From positions 98,923 through 162,922 of the forward strand of contig NZ_JACIJF010000009.1 of assembly GCF_014199255.1 (NCBI RefSeq): a stretch of DNA of 64,000 bases, written 5' to 3'. A model generated the notes under the pieces. That model saw only the letters and a program-made list of their open reading frames with translations. It did not search any database and had not been told where the DNA came from. Below are positions 27,634 to 35,873 of this stretch, one piece after another; position 1 is the stretch's first letter; every line of letters starts with the position of its first letter. Origin of the DNA: Sphingomonas xinjiangensis. GTDB lineage: Bacteria > Pseudomonadota > Alphaproteobacteria > Sphingomonadales > Sphingomonadaceae. Position numbers and translations under genes: made by a program.

Positions 27634-28842
27634 ATGGCGAGTGAGACTGCGGTGGCGGAACAGGGCCTGGTACTCACCCCGCCCGATCCCGTGCCTACCG
27701 TTGCGCCGGAGAAAGCCGCCGGCCTGGTGCCGGTGGACGAAGGCAAGAGGAGCGAGCTGGAAAAGCGCGTCGACGGCTTTATCGATGATCTGGTCGCACA
27801 GGACGTGAACTCGCCGGAGTTCGGCAAGCGCGTCGACGCGATCGCGGCGATGGGGCAAAAGGAAATCCGCGACGCCGCAGGGCAGTCCAACCGCTTCCTG
27901 GATCGCCCGATCAAGGCAATGGACGGCGAAAGCGGCGTGGGTGCCGACCTGATCGCATTGCGCCGGCAGGTCGAGGATCTCGACCCCAGCAAGAACGGCA
28001 AGCTGATCGGCGGCAAGGGCGGCTTCCTGGACCGTATCTTCGGATCGGGCGGGTTCAAGAAGTATTTCCACAAATACCAGTCGTCGCAGACTCACATCAA
28101 CGCGATCCTCAAGAGCCTGGCCAATGGCAAGGACGAGCTGTTGATGGACAATGCCGCGATCGACACCGAGCGCGCGAACCTGTGGAACGCGATGGGCCGG
28201 CTGGAGCAGATGATCTATCTGTCCAAGGCTATGGATACCCGCCTGGAGGACAAGGCCAACGAGCTCGATCACACCGATCCGGCCAAGGCCAAGGCGATCC
28301 GCGAGACGGCGTTGTTCTACGTGCGCCAGCGCACGCAGGACCTGCTGACGCAGATGGCCGTGACGGTGCAGGGGTATCTGGCGCTAGACCTCGTCAAAAA
28401 GAACAATGTCGAGCTGGTGAAGGGCGTCGACCGCGCATCGACCACCACCGTGTCGGCGCTCCGCACCGCGGTGACGGTTGCGCAGGCGCTGACCAACCAG
28501 AAGCTGGTGCTCGACCAGATCACCGCACTGAATTCGACCACCGCCGGGCTGATCGATTCGACCAGCAAGCTGCTCAAGAGCCAGTCGGCGGCGATCCACG
28601 AACAGGCGGCGAACTCGACGATCCCGGTCGAGACGCTGCAGCGCGCGTTCCAGAACATCTATGACACGATGGACGCGATCGACACGTTCAAGCTGAAGGC
28701 GCTCGACAGCATGAAGACGACGGTCAACACGCTGTCCAGCGAAGTCGAAAAGTCCAAGGGCTATATCGCCCGGGCCGAAGGCGCGACGCAGAACCAGCTC
28801 GCCGGCGCGTCTTCGGACACGTTCAAGCTGGAGGCGATGTAA
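27634..28842 (+). CDS. TelA-family protein (toxic anion resistance)
   Basis: A 402-residue cytoplasmic protein of the TelA family (named for tellurite resistance in plasmid systems; molecular function unknown). It is nearly all alpha-helical, with a Pro-rich N-terminus and long coiled-coil-like helices. RRQVEDLDPSK and KYQSSQTHINAIL are family-like segments. It is followed seven bases later by an XpaC-like membrane protein, the common TelA-XpaC pairing. A repeated dyad upstream suggests dedicated regulation. Confidence 0.88.
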   Translation: MASETAVAEQGLVLTPPDPVPTVAPEKAAGLVPVDEGKRSELEKRVDGFIDDLVAQDVNSPEFGKRVDAIAAMGQKEIRDAAGQSNRFLDRPIKAMDGESGVGADLIALRRQVEDLDPSKNGKLIGGKGGFLDRIFGSGGFKKYFHKYQSSQTHINAILKSLANGKDELLMDNAAIDTERANLWNAMGRLEQMIYLSKAMDTRLEDKANELDHTDPAKAKAIRETALFYVRQRTQDLLTQMAVTVQGYLALDLVKKNNVELVKGVDRASTTTVSALRTAVTVAQALTNQKLVLDQITALNSTTAGLIDSTSKLLKSQSAAIHEQAANSTIPVETLQRAFQNIYDTMDAIDTFKLKALDSMKTTVNTLSSEVEKSKGYIARAEGATQNQLAGASSDTFKLEAM

Positions 28843-28848
28843 CCAGCC

Positions 28849-29565
28849 ATGCCGACCGATGTCGATCGCCAGCTGGCCCAGGCTGACGCGCTGCTGGCGC
28901 GCACGCGCGACCGCTATGCTTCGGTATCCAAGCGCAGCCGGCAGCGGCGCGAGGCGGAGATCCTGCGGCGGGTGGGGCGCATCGCCCTGGCCGACGGGCT
29001 GATCATCGCCGTGGCGCTGGTGCTTGGTTTCGTGCTCCCGGCCGGCATCGGCATGTTCGGCGCGCTGCTGATGATGGCGCTGCTGATCGCCGCGACGGTG
29101 ACGCTGGCGATCTTCCCGGGATCGGCGCCCCCCCGCGTCGAGCAGCTCACCCAGGTGCCGCTCAAGGCGCTGCCGCTCACCACCGAGCGATGGCTGGAGG
29201 CGCAGCGCCCCGCCCTGCCCGCGCCGGTGCGCGGCCTGGTGGACTCGATTGGCGTGAAATTGGAGATGCTGGCGCCGCAACTCGCGTTGCTGGACGAGCA
29301 TGCGCCCGCCGCGGGCGAAGTGCGCAAGCTGGTCGGCGAGCAGCTGCCCGAGTTGCTCAAGGGCTATCAGCGCGTGCCGGAGCCACTGCGTGGGGTGGAG
29401 CGCAACGGGCTGACACCGGACCAGCAGCTGGCGCAGGGGCTGCAAGTGATTGACGATGAAATCGGCGAGATGTCGGCGCAATTGGCGCAGGGGGATCTGG
29501 ACCTGCTGGCGACGCGCGGACGCTATCTGCAGATCAAGTATCGCGACGACGGGCTACCGGGCTAA
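28849..29565 (+). CDS. XpaC-like membrane protein
   Basis: A 238-residue protein with a charged N-terminus, two adjacent membrane helices (about 45-88), and a long helical C-terminal domain ending in EMSAQLAQGDLDLL..YLQIKY, the pattern seen in XpaC-like proteins. XpaC was named from a phosphatase-like assay phenotype; its real role is unknown. Coupling to telA (six-base gap) supports a joint envelope-related function. Its stop overlaps the stop of the convergent Rrf2-type gene. Confidence 0.7.
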   Translation: MPTDVDRQLAQADALLARTRDRYASVSKRSRQRREAEILRRVGRIALADGLIIAVALVLGFVLPAGIGMFGALLMMALLIAATVTLAIFPGSAPPRVEQLTQVPLKALPLTTERWLEAQRPALPAPVRGLVDSIGVKLEMLAPQLALLDEHAPAAGEVRKLVGEQLPELLKGYQRVPEPLRGVERNGLTPDQQLAQGLQVIDDEIGEMSAQLAQGDLDLLATRGRYLQIKYRDDGLPG

Positions 29566-29993
29566 CGCGGTCCTTCATAGCAGGCATCGAAATCGCGGGC
29601 GAGTTGTCCCAGGCTCACCGCGCCGAAACGGGCGATCAACAGCGCTTCGGCTTCGTGAAGCGCGTCTTCCACTGCCTGGTTGACCAGCTTTTCGACCAGG
29701 CAATGCGGGGCGCCGCTTTCGTTCCCAATCGCGAAGATTTGCGGACCGCCGACGGCGCGATGCACGTCGAGCAGCGTGATCTTGTCGAGGTCGCAGGCGA
29801 GCACCCAGCCGCCGCCATGCCCCTTTTCCGAGCGGACATAACCAGCGTTCCGCAGCCCCGCCATCGTCCGGCGTACCACCACCGGATTGGTCCGCAGCAT
29901 CCCTGCGATCATGTCGGACGTCATCGGTCCGTCATGTCGCGCCATGTGCAGCAACACGTGAAGCATGCGGGAAAGGCGGCTGTCGCGGCGCAT
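29562..29993 (-). CDS. Rrf2-family transcriptional regulator
   Basis: A 143-residue Rrf2 regulator: winged helix (about 5-65, with NPVVVRRTMAGLRNAGYV as recognition region and KGHGGGW as wing) and a dimerisation helix. It has one cysteine in the effector region (PHCLVEKL) and one near the C-terminus, not the three-cysteine [2Fe-2S] set of IscR. It more resembles YwnA-type Rrf2 proteins. It is divergent from a methyltransferase gene across an 87-bp gap that holds a palindrome, so local autoregulation is likely. Confidence 0.88.
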   Translation of the reverse strand: MRRDSRLSRMLHVLLHMARHDGPMTSDMIAGMLRTNPVVVRRTMAGLRNAGYVRSEKGHGGGWVLACDLDKITLLDVHRAVGGPQIFAIGNESGAPHCLVEKLVNQAVEDALHEAEALLIARFGAVSLGQLARDFDACYEGPR

Positions 29994-30037
29994 CGCCGGA
30001 CCTTCGGGCGCGCATCGCCATTTGGCAAGCGCCTCAC

Positions 30038-30064
30038 ATCATGATACATGCAATGTTACATGAT
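30038..30064. promoter_or_regulatory. Palindromic operator between the Rrf2 regulator and methyltransferase genes
   Basis: ATCATG-N2-ACAT-N3-ATGT-N2-CATGAT: a 27-bp interrupted palindrome with all ten arm pairs symmetrical. It lies 44 bp from the regulator start and 16 bp from the methyltransferase start, and is AT-rich in a GC-rich region. This is the expected position of an operator for the Rrf2 protein. Confidence 0.65.
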
Positions 30065-30080
30065 TCGTGAGGAGTGACGC

Positions 30081-30863
30081 GTGCGCCGGATGAACGACCC
30101 TGACCGCTGGAACGACATGGCTCGCCATTATGAGGAAACCGCGCACCCATTCACGGCGGTGTTCGCCGAAGCGGCGCTGGCCAAGGTCGCGATCACGCCC
30201 GAGTCCCGGGTTCTGGACGTGGCGACGGGCACGGGAGCCCTGGCGCTGGCAGCGGCGCGCAAGGGCGCGCGGGTGCTGGCGACCGACTTCTCGCCCGGCA
30301 TGGTGGCGCGCGTCACGGCGCACGGGCTGCCCAATCTGGAAGGGCGCACCATGGACGGACAGGCGCTCGACCTGCCGGATGCCGCGTTCGATCTGGTATT
30401 CTCCGTGTTCGGCGTGATGATGTTCCCCGACTGGCGCAAAGGCATCGGCGAAATGGCGCGGGTCACACGGCCGGGCGGTAAAGGCGTGATCGCAACCTGG
30501 CAGAGCGAAGGCGCCGCCAGCCACTTGCTGCTGATCCAAGTCACTCGCGCGCTGTTTCCCGATCGCGCCTGGGAGCCCAGCCTGCCCCCCGGCCTAGCCG
30601 CGCTCGGCGAGCCGACGCGACTGGCAGCGGAGATGATCGCGGCAGGCTTTCACGATCCCGACGTGGAGACCATGGTTCACGACTATCGGCTCCAGATGAG
30701 CAAGCTCGACGATCTGGAGCGCCAATTCGCAATGAGCGAGGACTGGCGTGTGCTCGACGAAAGCGACCGTGCGGCGGTGGTGGCCGAAATCCGTCGGCGC
30801 GCCGATGGGCGGACGGTACTGCCAGTGCCTTCCACCGCGCTGATCGCGGTGGCGAAACGCTAA
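30081..30863 (+). CDS. Class I SAM-dependent methyltransferase
   Basis: A 260-residue Methyltransf_11/UbiE-like enzyme. Motif I VLDVATGTGA is at 44-53, and the acidic motif II residue is in LATDFSPGM. GQALDLPDAAFDLV and VTRPGGKGVIA complete the SAM fold. The substrate is not evident. A GTG start at 30081 has GAGGAG six bases upstream; ATG 30090 is the alternative. The divergent Rrf2 gene and the shared palindrome suggest it is the regulator's target. Confidence 0.85.
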   Translation: MRRMNDPDRWNDMARHYEETAHPFTAVFAEAALAKVAITPESRVLDVATGTGALALAAARKGARVLATDFSPGMVARVTAHGLPNLEGRTMDGQALDLPDAAFDLVFSVFGVMMFPDWRKGIGEMARVTRPGGKGVIATWQSEGAASHLLLIQVTRALFPDRAWEPSLPPGLAALGEPTRLAAEMIAAGFHDPDVETMVHDYRLQMSKLDDLERQFAMSEDWRVLDESDRAAVVAEIRRRADGRTVLPVPSTALIAVAKR

Positions 30864-31645
30864 CGGCGGCCCACCGTCGCTTCCGCGCGGCCGGCGAGGC
30901 GCTCGACCGCGGCGGCGTGGATGCCCGGGCTGGAGGCAAGAATGCCGAATGCCTGAGCCGAAGGCGTGTTGAAGGCGAGCGGCCGGCCGAACGCGTCGGT
31001 GACACTCGCCCCTGCTTCGCGCGCGAGCAGTACCGACGCGGCGATGTCCCACTCATTGCCCCAGCGCAACGTCGCGAGCAGGTCCGCATCGCCCGCCGCG
31101 ACCATCGCCATGCGCAGCGCGATCGAATTGGGCTTGAAGACGGGGGTGAGATCGCGGTCGGCCTTGGGGAGCTGGTCGGCGGGGACGCGCGCGCCGGGCA
31201 ATTCGGTGCGATTGGAAGCGTGTAGGCGCTCGCCATTGCGGAAAGCACCCTGCCCCGCTGCGGCGGTCCAGACTTCGTGGCGAGCCGGGGCGTCGAGGAC
31301 GCCGATCACGGGTTGGCCATGCTCGATCAGCGCAACCGACACCGCCCAGCCCGACCGCCCCCGGAGGTAATCGCGGGTGCCATCGATCGGATCGACCACC
31401 CATATCCGTTTCGCGCCGAGCCGGGCCGCGTTGTCGATCGTTTCTTCCGAGAGCCAGCCGGCGTCAGGCAGCAGCTGGCCGAGGCGATACCGCAGCATGC
31501 CATCCAGCTCGAGATCCACCGCGCATACCGGGTTACCCGGCGACTTTTCCCAGCGGCGGAAATCGGTTTGCCAAAGCTTGATGGCCAGCGCGCCAGCATC
31601 CGCGGCGATCGCCGCGACCTCGCCCGCCAGCTCAGGCACCGGCAA
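30860..31645 (-). CDS. Inositol monophosphatase-family phosphatase (CysQ-like)
   Basis: A 261-residue Mg-dependent, Li-sensitive phosphatase. The metal ligands Glu67/Glu68 (LSEET) and DPIDGT (85-90) are intact, and a late WDIAAS motif is present. Candidates are 3'(2'),5'-bisphosphate nucleotidase (CysQ), which clears PAP from sulfate assimilation, or inositol/histidinol phosphatase. The sequence favours CysQ only moderately. It overlaps the pmbA end by 14 bp and ends four bases inside the convergent methyltransferase gene. Confidence 0.85.
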   Translation of the reverse strand: MPVPELAGEVAAIAADAGALAIKLWQTDFRRWEKSPGNPVCAVDLELDGMLRYRLGQLLPDAGWLSEETIDNAARLGAKRIWVVDPIDGTRDYLRGRSGWAVSVALIEHGQPVIGVLDAPARHEVWTAAAGQGAFRNGERLHASNRTELPGARVPADQLPKADRDLTPVFKPNSIALRMAMVAAGDADLLATLRWGNEWDIAASVLLAREAGASVTDAFGRPLAFNTPSAQAFGILASSPGIHAAAVERLAGRAEATVGRR

Positions 31646-32978
31646 CGGTCATCCCGTCGATGCGGAGGGTGGGCGCATTGACACCAAAGCGGAACTCCAG
31701 GTCGTTCGCCGGAGTCAGCGCCAGGAACATGTCCTTCAAGTTGCTGGCGATAGTGATTTCCGAAACCGGTCGGGTGATTTCACCATTCTCGATCAGGAAG
31801 CCCGCCGCGCCGCGGCTGTAGTCGCCAGTCACGCCGTTGACACCCTGGCCTATCAATTCGGTCACCAAGATGCCGCGGTTGATCTCGCCCACCAGTGTTT
31901 CGGGCGGGATGCTCCCGGCTTCCATATACAGGTTCGACGGGGCGACGCCGGGCGCGCCGCCGATGCCGCGCGAAGCATGGCCGGTGGGCTCCAACCCGAG
32001 CTGGCGGGCGGACGCACTGTCGAGCAACCACGTCTCCAGCATGCCTTCATCGACAAGCTTCATCGGCAACACCGGCAGTCCTTCGCCGTCGAAGGGCCGC
32101 GAGCGGAGGCCGCGCGGGCGGTGCGGGTCATCGCAGATGGTCACGCCCTTGGCGAACACCTGGGCTCCGAGCCGGTCCAACAGGAAACTGGTCTTGCGCG
32201 TGATCGCAGCGCCGGCAATCGCACCAAGAAAGTGGCCGACCAGTCCCGACGAAACCCGGCGGTCGAACACCACCGGCATCGCACCGCTCGCCACCTTGGC
32301 TGGATTGATACGCGCCACGGCGCATTCGCCGGCACGCCGGCCGATGACCTCCGGCGCTTCGAGCATCGATGCGTAGCGCGCCGAGTGAGAAGCATGGTCG
32401 CGCTCCATGGCTCCGGTTGGGCCCGCGAGCACGCTCGCCGAAAGGCCATGGCTGGATTGGCCATACGCCCCGGTGAAGCCATGGCTGGTCGCCAGCGCCA
32501 GCATCGAGCGGCTGGCGCCTGCGCTCGCGCCTTCGCTGTTGGTGACGCCGGACACGCCCCGCGCGGCATCCTCGGCGGCAAGCGCGCGCTGCTTCAGTGC
32601 CTGGGGCTCAGCCTCGGTGGCATCGTCCAGGTCGAGCTGGGGCGCGGCGCCGTGCATGAGCCGCGATTCGGGGGCCAGGCCCGCCCACTGGTCCTCGGGC
32701 GCTTCACGCGCCATGGTGATCGCCCGCTCGACCAAGGCGTCAAGCGCGGCGGTGCTCAGATCCGACGTGGAGACGCTGGCGGAGCGGCGGCCGACGAACA
32801 CCCGCAGGCCAAGCTCCTCGCTTTCGGAGCGCTCCACATCTTCCAACGCGCCCATGCGCACCGACACCGACAGCGACCGGTCGGCAGCGAACACGGCGTC
32901 GGAGGCGTCGGCGCCCGCAGCGCGCGCGCGTCCGACGATGTCATGGACGCGCTCGCAGGCTTGTTCCTTAGTCAACAT
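31632..32978 (-). CDS. pmbA: Metalloprotease regulator PmbA/TldE family protein
   Basis: A 448-residue TldE/PmbA protein, the partner subunit of the TldD metallopeptidase that degrades unfolded peptides and matures microcins. PmbA itself lacks the zinc motif, as expected. The N-terminal region LGLRVFVGRRSA and the C-terminal GVTGDYSRGAAGF and NGEI are family signatures. It is downstream of ubiA and overlaps the cysQ-like gene. Confidence 0.93.
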   Translation of the reverse strand: MLTKEQACERVHDIVGRARAAGADASDAVFAADRSLSVSVRMGALEDVERSESEELGLRVFVGRRSASVSTSDLSTAALDALVERAITMAREAPEDQWAGLAPESRLMHGAAPQLDLDDATEAEPQALKQRALAAEDAARGVSGVTNSEGASAGASRSMLALATSHGFTGAYGQSSHGLSASVLAGPTGAMERDHASHSARYASMLEAPEVIGRRAGECAVARINPAKVASGAMPVVFDRRVSSGLVGHFLGAIAGAAITRKTSFLLDRLGAQVFAKGVTICDDPHRPRGLRSRPFDGEGLPVLPMKLVDEGMLETWLLDSASARQLGLEPTGHASRGIGGAPGVAPSNLYMEAGSIPPETLVGEINRGILVTELIGQGVNGVTGDYSRGAAGFLIENGEITRPVSEITIASNLKDMFLALTPANDLEFRFGVNAPTLRIDGMTVAGA

Positions 32979-33009
32979 CGCCGCGACTTAGGTACGCGGA
33001 CGCCGAAGG

Positions 33010-33924
33010 TCAAAGAGTCTGACCCACGACAAAGCAGGCGGCGAACATCAGGGCGCCGGCATCGCGGTTCGAGCGGAAGCGGCGAAGCGCGTTACCGCCG
33101 TCGCTGGGTACCAGCGTGGCGACCTGCCAACCGAGATGGAGGGCGATCGGCACCAGCGCGGCGAGCGCCAGCAGATCGGGACGGAGCTGCCAGATGGCAG
33201 CTCCCCAGAATGCCAGCGCAAGCAGGTAGAAGCCGGCGACTCCCGGCCGGACGCGGCCGCCCAGTCGGCGGGCAGACGAACGGACACCCACCAGCGCATC
33301 GTCCTCGACGTCCTGCAGCGCGTAGATCGTGTCATAGCCGATCACCCAGAAGATGCAGCCGGCATATAGGAGCAGCCCAGGGAGCCAAGCAGCGTCGGGG
33401 GCCTCGGCCCAACCGACCAGCGCCGCCCAGGAAAACACCAGGCCGAGCCACGCCTGGGGCCACCAGGTGATCCGTTTCATGAAGGGGTAAGCCGCCACTA
33501 GCGCGAGGCTGGCAACCGCGACGATCATGCCGACCATGTCGAGTTGCACGAGCACGATGAGGCCGATCGCACACAGGGCGAGCAGGAACAGCCAGGCGCG
33601 CTTGAGGCTGACTGTACCGCTGGCAAGCGGGCGGCTGGCCGTGCGCGCCACCTGCCGATCGAGGTCACGATCGACAATGTCGTTATACACGCAGCCCGCG
33701 GCGCGCATCGCAATGCTGCCGAGCAGGAACCACAGGATCAGATCCCAGCGCGCCACGGCATTGCCCGACAGCGCGATCGCCCAGGCGCCGGGCCAGAATA
33801 GCAGCCACCATCCGATCGGCCGGTCGAAACGGGCGAGCAGCGCGAATGGACGCGCGGCGGCGGGGAGCAAGCGGACGAGGCCGCGATGCTCGGTGTCGGG
33901 AACGGTGTTTGCGTCGGTCTGCAT
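33010..33924 (-). CDS. ubiA: 4-hydroxybenzoate polyprenyltransferase (UbiA)
   Basis: An integral membrane enzyme that prenylates 4-hydroxybenzoate, the second step of ubiquinone synthesis. It has 304 residues and about nine membrane helices. The first Asp-rich motif NDIVDRDLD (81-89) and the second, DVEDD (in YALQDVEDD), bind Mg-diphosphate. Its ATG overlaps the stop of the upstream gene (ATGA), so the two are coupled. Confidence 0.95.
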   Translation of the reverse strand: MQTDANTVPDTEHRGLVRLLPAAARPFALLARFDRPIGWWLLFWPGAWAIALSGNAVARWDLILWFLLGSIAMRAAGCVYNDIVDRDLDRQVARTASRPLASGTVSLKRAWLFLLALCAIGLIVLVQLDMVGMIVAVASLALVAAYPFMKRITWWPQAWLGLVFSWAALVGWAEAPDAAWLPGLLLYAGCIFWVIGYDTIYALQDVEDDALVGVRSSARRLGGRVRPGVAGFYLLALAFWGAAIWQLRPDLLALAALVPIALHLGWQVATLVPSDGGNALRRFRSNRDAGALMFAACFVVGQTL

Positions 33925-34958
33925 CAGAACATGTCGGAGTCGATGACGGGCTTTTTGACGTCCGACCCGTCTGCTTCGTCGGCCTTGCGCTTGTCCACGA
34001 TCTGGACGAGCTGGCTGGAGGCGACGTCGTTGTCGAACTCGACGGTGTTGCCATCGGGACAGTGCCGGCCGCGGATCGACACGCTGCCGGAGAACCACCA
34101 GCGATGGGTGCACTGCTCCACGGCCTTCCGGCTGGACGCGCCATATTCGTCATCGAGCAAGGTCACGAAGCGCTCATAGTCGGCAGTGGTAGCGAAGCTG
34201 TATTCGACATCCATGACATGCCGGATATAGCCATTGACCGCGACTTGGCGGACGCCGGCCAATCCGACCGGCGCGGTCAGCACCCATTCGGGAAGCGCGG
34301 TGCCGATGTCCTTCGTGCCGCTAACCTTCGCACCGCGCGCCTGGAATGCGGCGACTAGCGCTTCTGCCGTCACGTCGAGCGGGTTGAGCCCGGCTAGCCT
34401 CACCTTGGTGGCCGGATTGGCGACGCGCTCGATACCGAAGCCACCTGCTACCAGGCCCGTTTCCCAGCCATCGCCCGATCCGAAGCGGGGACGGGTGTAG
34501 AGGAACGATACGGTGCCCGGCCCGCTGTTGGCCAGCGTTAGCGCCGGGCCGATCTGATCGAGCACCAGCTGGTCGCGCAACGTGACATTACCCGGTTCGA
34601 AGCGGTTGCCGTCGCGCAGCCGAGGGTCGCGGCAGGCGCGCAGCATGTCGAGCGCATCCGGCCCCACCGAGGCGATGAGCAGGTTGGTGCTTTCGCCCGG
34701 GGTTCGGATCAGCGAGATCTGCACGAATTCGAACGCGTCGGTGGCGGGATCGTCAGCGCAGACCCACTCGGCCTCGTGCGCGCTTTCGCTCGTGCTCCGT
34801 TTGCAGCCGGTCAGGCGCTCGACACTGGGTACGATGCGGTCGAAGTCGTCGAGCTTGGCTGGGGTGATCGCGGGCAGCGCGCACCAGTGCATCGCCGACG
34901 AGGCCGGCGACCAGGCCAGCATCGCCGCGGCGAACCATCCCGCATTCTTCAGCCCCAT
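33924..34958 (-). CDS. Secreted hypothetical protein coupled to ubiA
   Basis: A 344-residue protein with a signal peptide (AAAMLAWSPASSA) and eight or so cysteines in the mature part, implying an oxidising compartment. No known family is recognised. The C-terminus is acidic (VIDSDMF). The stop overlaps the ubiA start by four bases. Its envelope location makes a direct role in ubiquinone synthesis doubtful, so the link may be only expression. Confidence 0.65.
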   Translation of the reverse strand: MGLKNAGWFAAAMLAWSPASSAMHWCALPAITPAKLDDFDRIVPSVERLTGCKRSTSESAHEAEWVCADDPATDAFEFVQISLIRTPGESTNLLIASVGPDALDMLRACRDPRLRDGNRFEPGNVTLRDQLVLDQIGPALTLANSGPGTVSFLYTRPRFGSGDGWETGLVAGGFGIERVANPATKVRLAGLNPLDVTAEALVAAFQARGAKVSGTKDIGTALPEWVLTAPVGLAGVRQVAVNGYIRHVMDVEYSFATTADYERFVTLLDDEYGASSRKAVEQCTHRWWFSGSVSIRGRHCPDGNTVEFDNDVASSQLVQIVDKRKADEADGSDVKKPVIDSDMF

Positions 34959-35075
34959 GGCCCGCCCCCTTTGCTCTCAGGCGGAGTAGCGCCCACCGGG
35001 CCGAATGCAACCGGGCTCGGCTTGACCCGCCCAAGTCCATTGCGGCTGGCACAGGCCCACCCTAGAGCTTGGCGC

Positions 35076-35834
35076 ATGCCCGCTACCCCCGCCTGGCCGC
35101 CGCAATCGACCCCCCGCCTGTTCGTGGATCGCGAACTGGCGCCGGGGGAAACCCGCATCGACGGGCCACAGGCGCATTATCTGGTGCAGGTCATGCGGAT
35201 GAAGATCGGCGATCCGGTCAAGCTGTTCGACGACCGGACCGGCGAGTGGCTGGGGATCGCGCGTCACGTGGGCAAGCGCGAGTTGGTGCTGGAACTGACC
35301 GAGCGGTTGCGCGAGCGCGAGATGGTGCCTGACCTATGGCTGTGCGCCGCCCCGATCAAGAAGGGCCGGATCGACTGGGTTGCGGAGAAGGCATGCGAGC
35401 TGGGTGCCGCGCGGCTGGCACCGGTGCTCACGCGGCGTACGATAGTCGATCGACTGAACCTCGAACGGTTGCGAAGCCACATGATCGAGGCTGCCGAGCA
35501 ATGCGGCCGAACGGCGCTGCCGGAGCTTGCCGAGCCAGTGAAGCTGCCGGCGCTGCTGCGCGATTGGCAGGCTAATCGCGTGCTTTTCTTCGCCGATGAA
35601 ACCGGCGGGGAGCCAGCAGCGGACGCCATGCGTTCGCGCCCCGGACCCGCAGCGATCCTGATCGGTCCGGAGGGCGGCTTTGATGACGAGGAGCGGGCGG
35701 CAATTCGGGCGCTCCCGCAAGCGGTTGGCATCGGTCTTGGTCCTCGCATCCTGCGCGCCGAGACCGCCGCGGCGGCGGCGATGGCGCTGTGGATGGGCGC
35801 CGCGGGAGATTGGGGACCGATCGGTACGGATTGA
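35076..35834 (+). CDS. rsmE: 16S rRNA m3U1498 methyltransferase (RsmE)
   Basis: A SPOUT-class methyltransferase that makes N3-methyluridine at position 1498 of 16S rRNA. It has 252 residues. The N-terminal PUA-like region (RLFVDREL, AHYLVQVMRMK) is followed by the SPOUT knot with ILIGPEGGF and LGPRILRAETAA. Start 35076 matches the family N-terminus, where a much longer in-frame extension does not. gshA follows 40 bp downstream, the usual alphaproteobacterial order. Confidence 0.93.
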   Translation: MPATPAWPPQSTPRLFVDRELAPGETRIDGPQAHYLVQVMRMKIGDPVKLFDDRTGEWLGIARHVGKRELVLELTERLREREMVPDLWLCAAPIKKGRIDWVAEKACELGAARLAPVLTRRTIVDRLNLERLRSHMIEAAEQCGRTALPELAEPVKLPALLRDWQANRVLFFADETGGEPAADAMRSRPGPAAILIGPEGGFDDEERAAIRALPQAVGIGLGPRILRAETAAAAAMALWMGAAGDWGPIGTD

Positions 35835-35873
35835 CACTGGCGCGGCCAATCCCGCGCCGCTAAGGGGCCGCAA

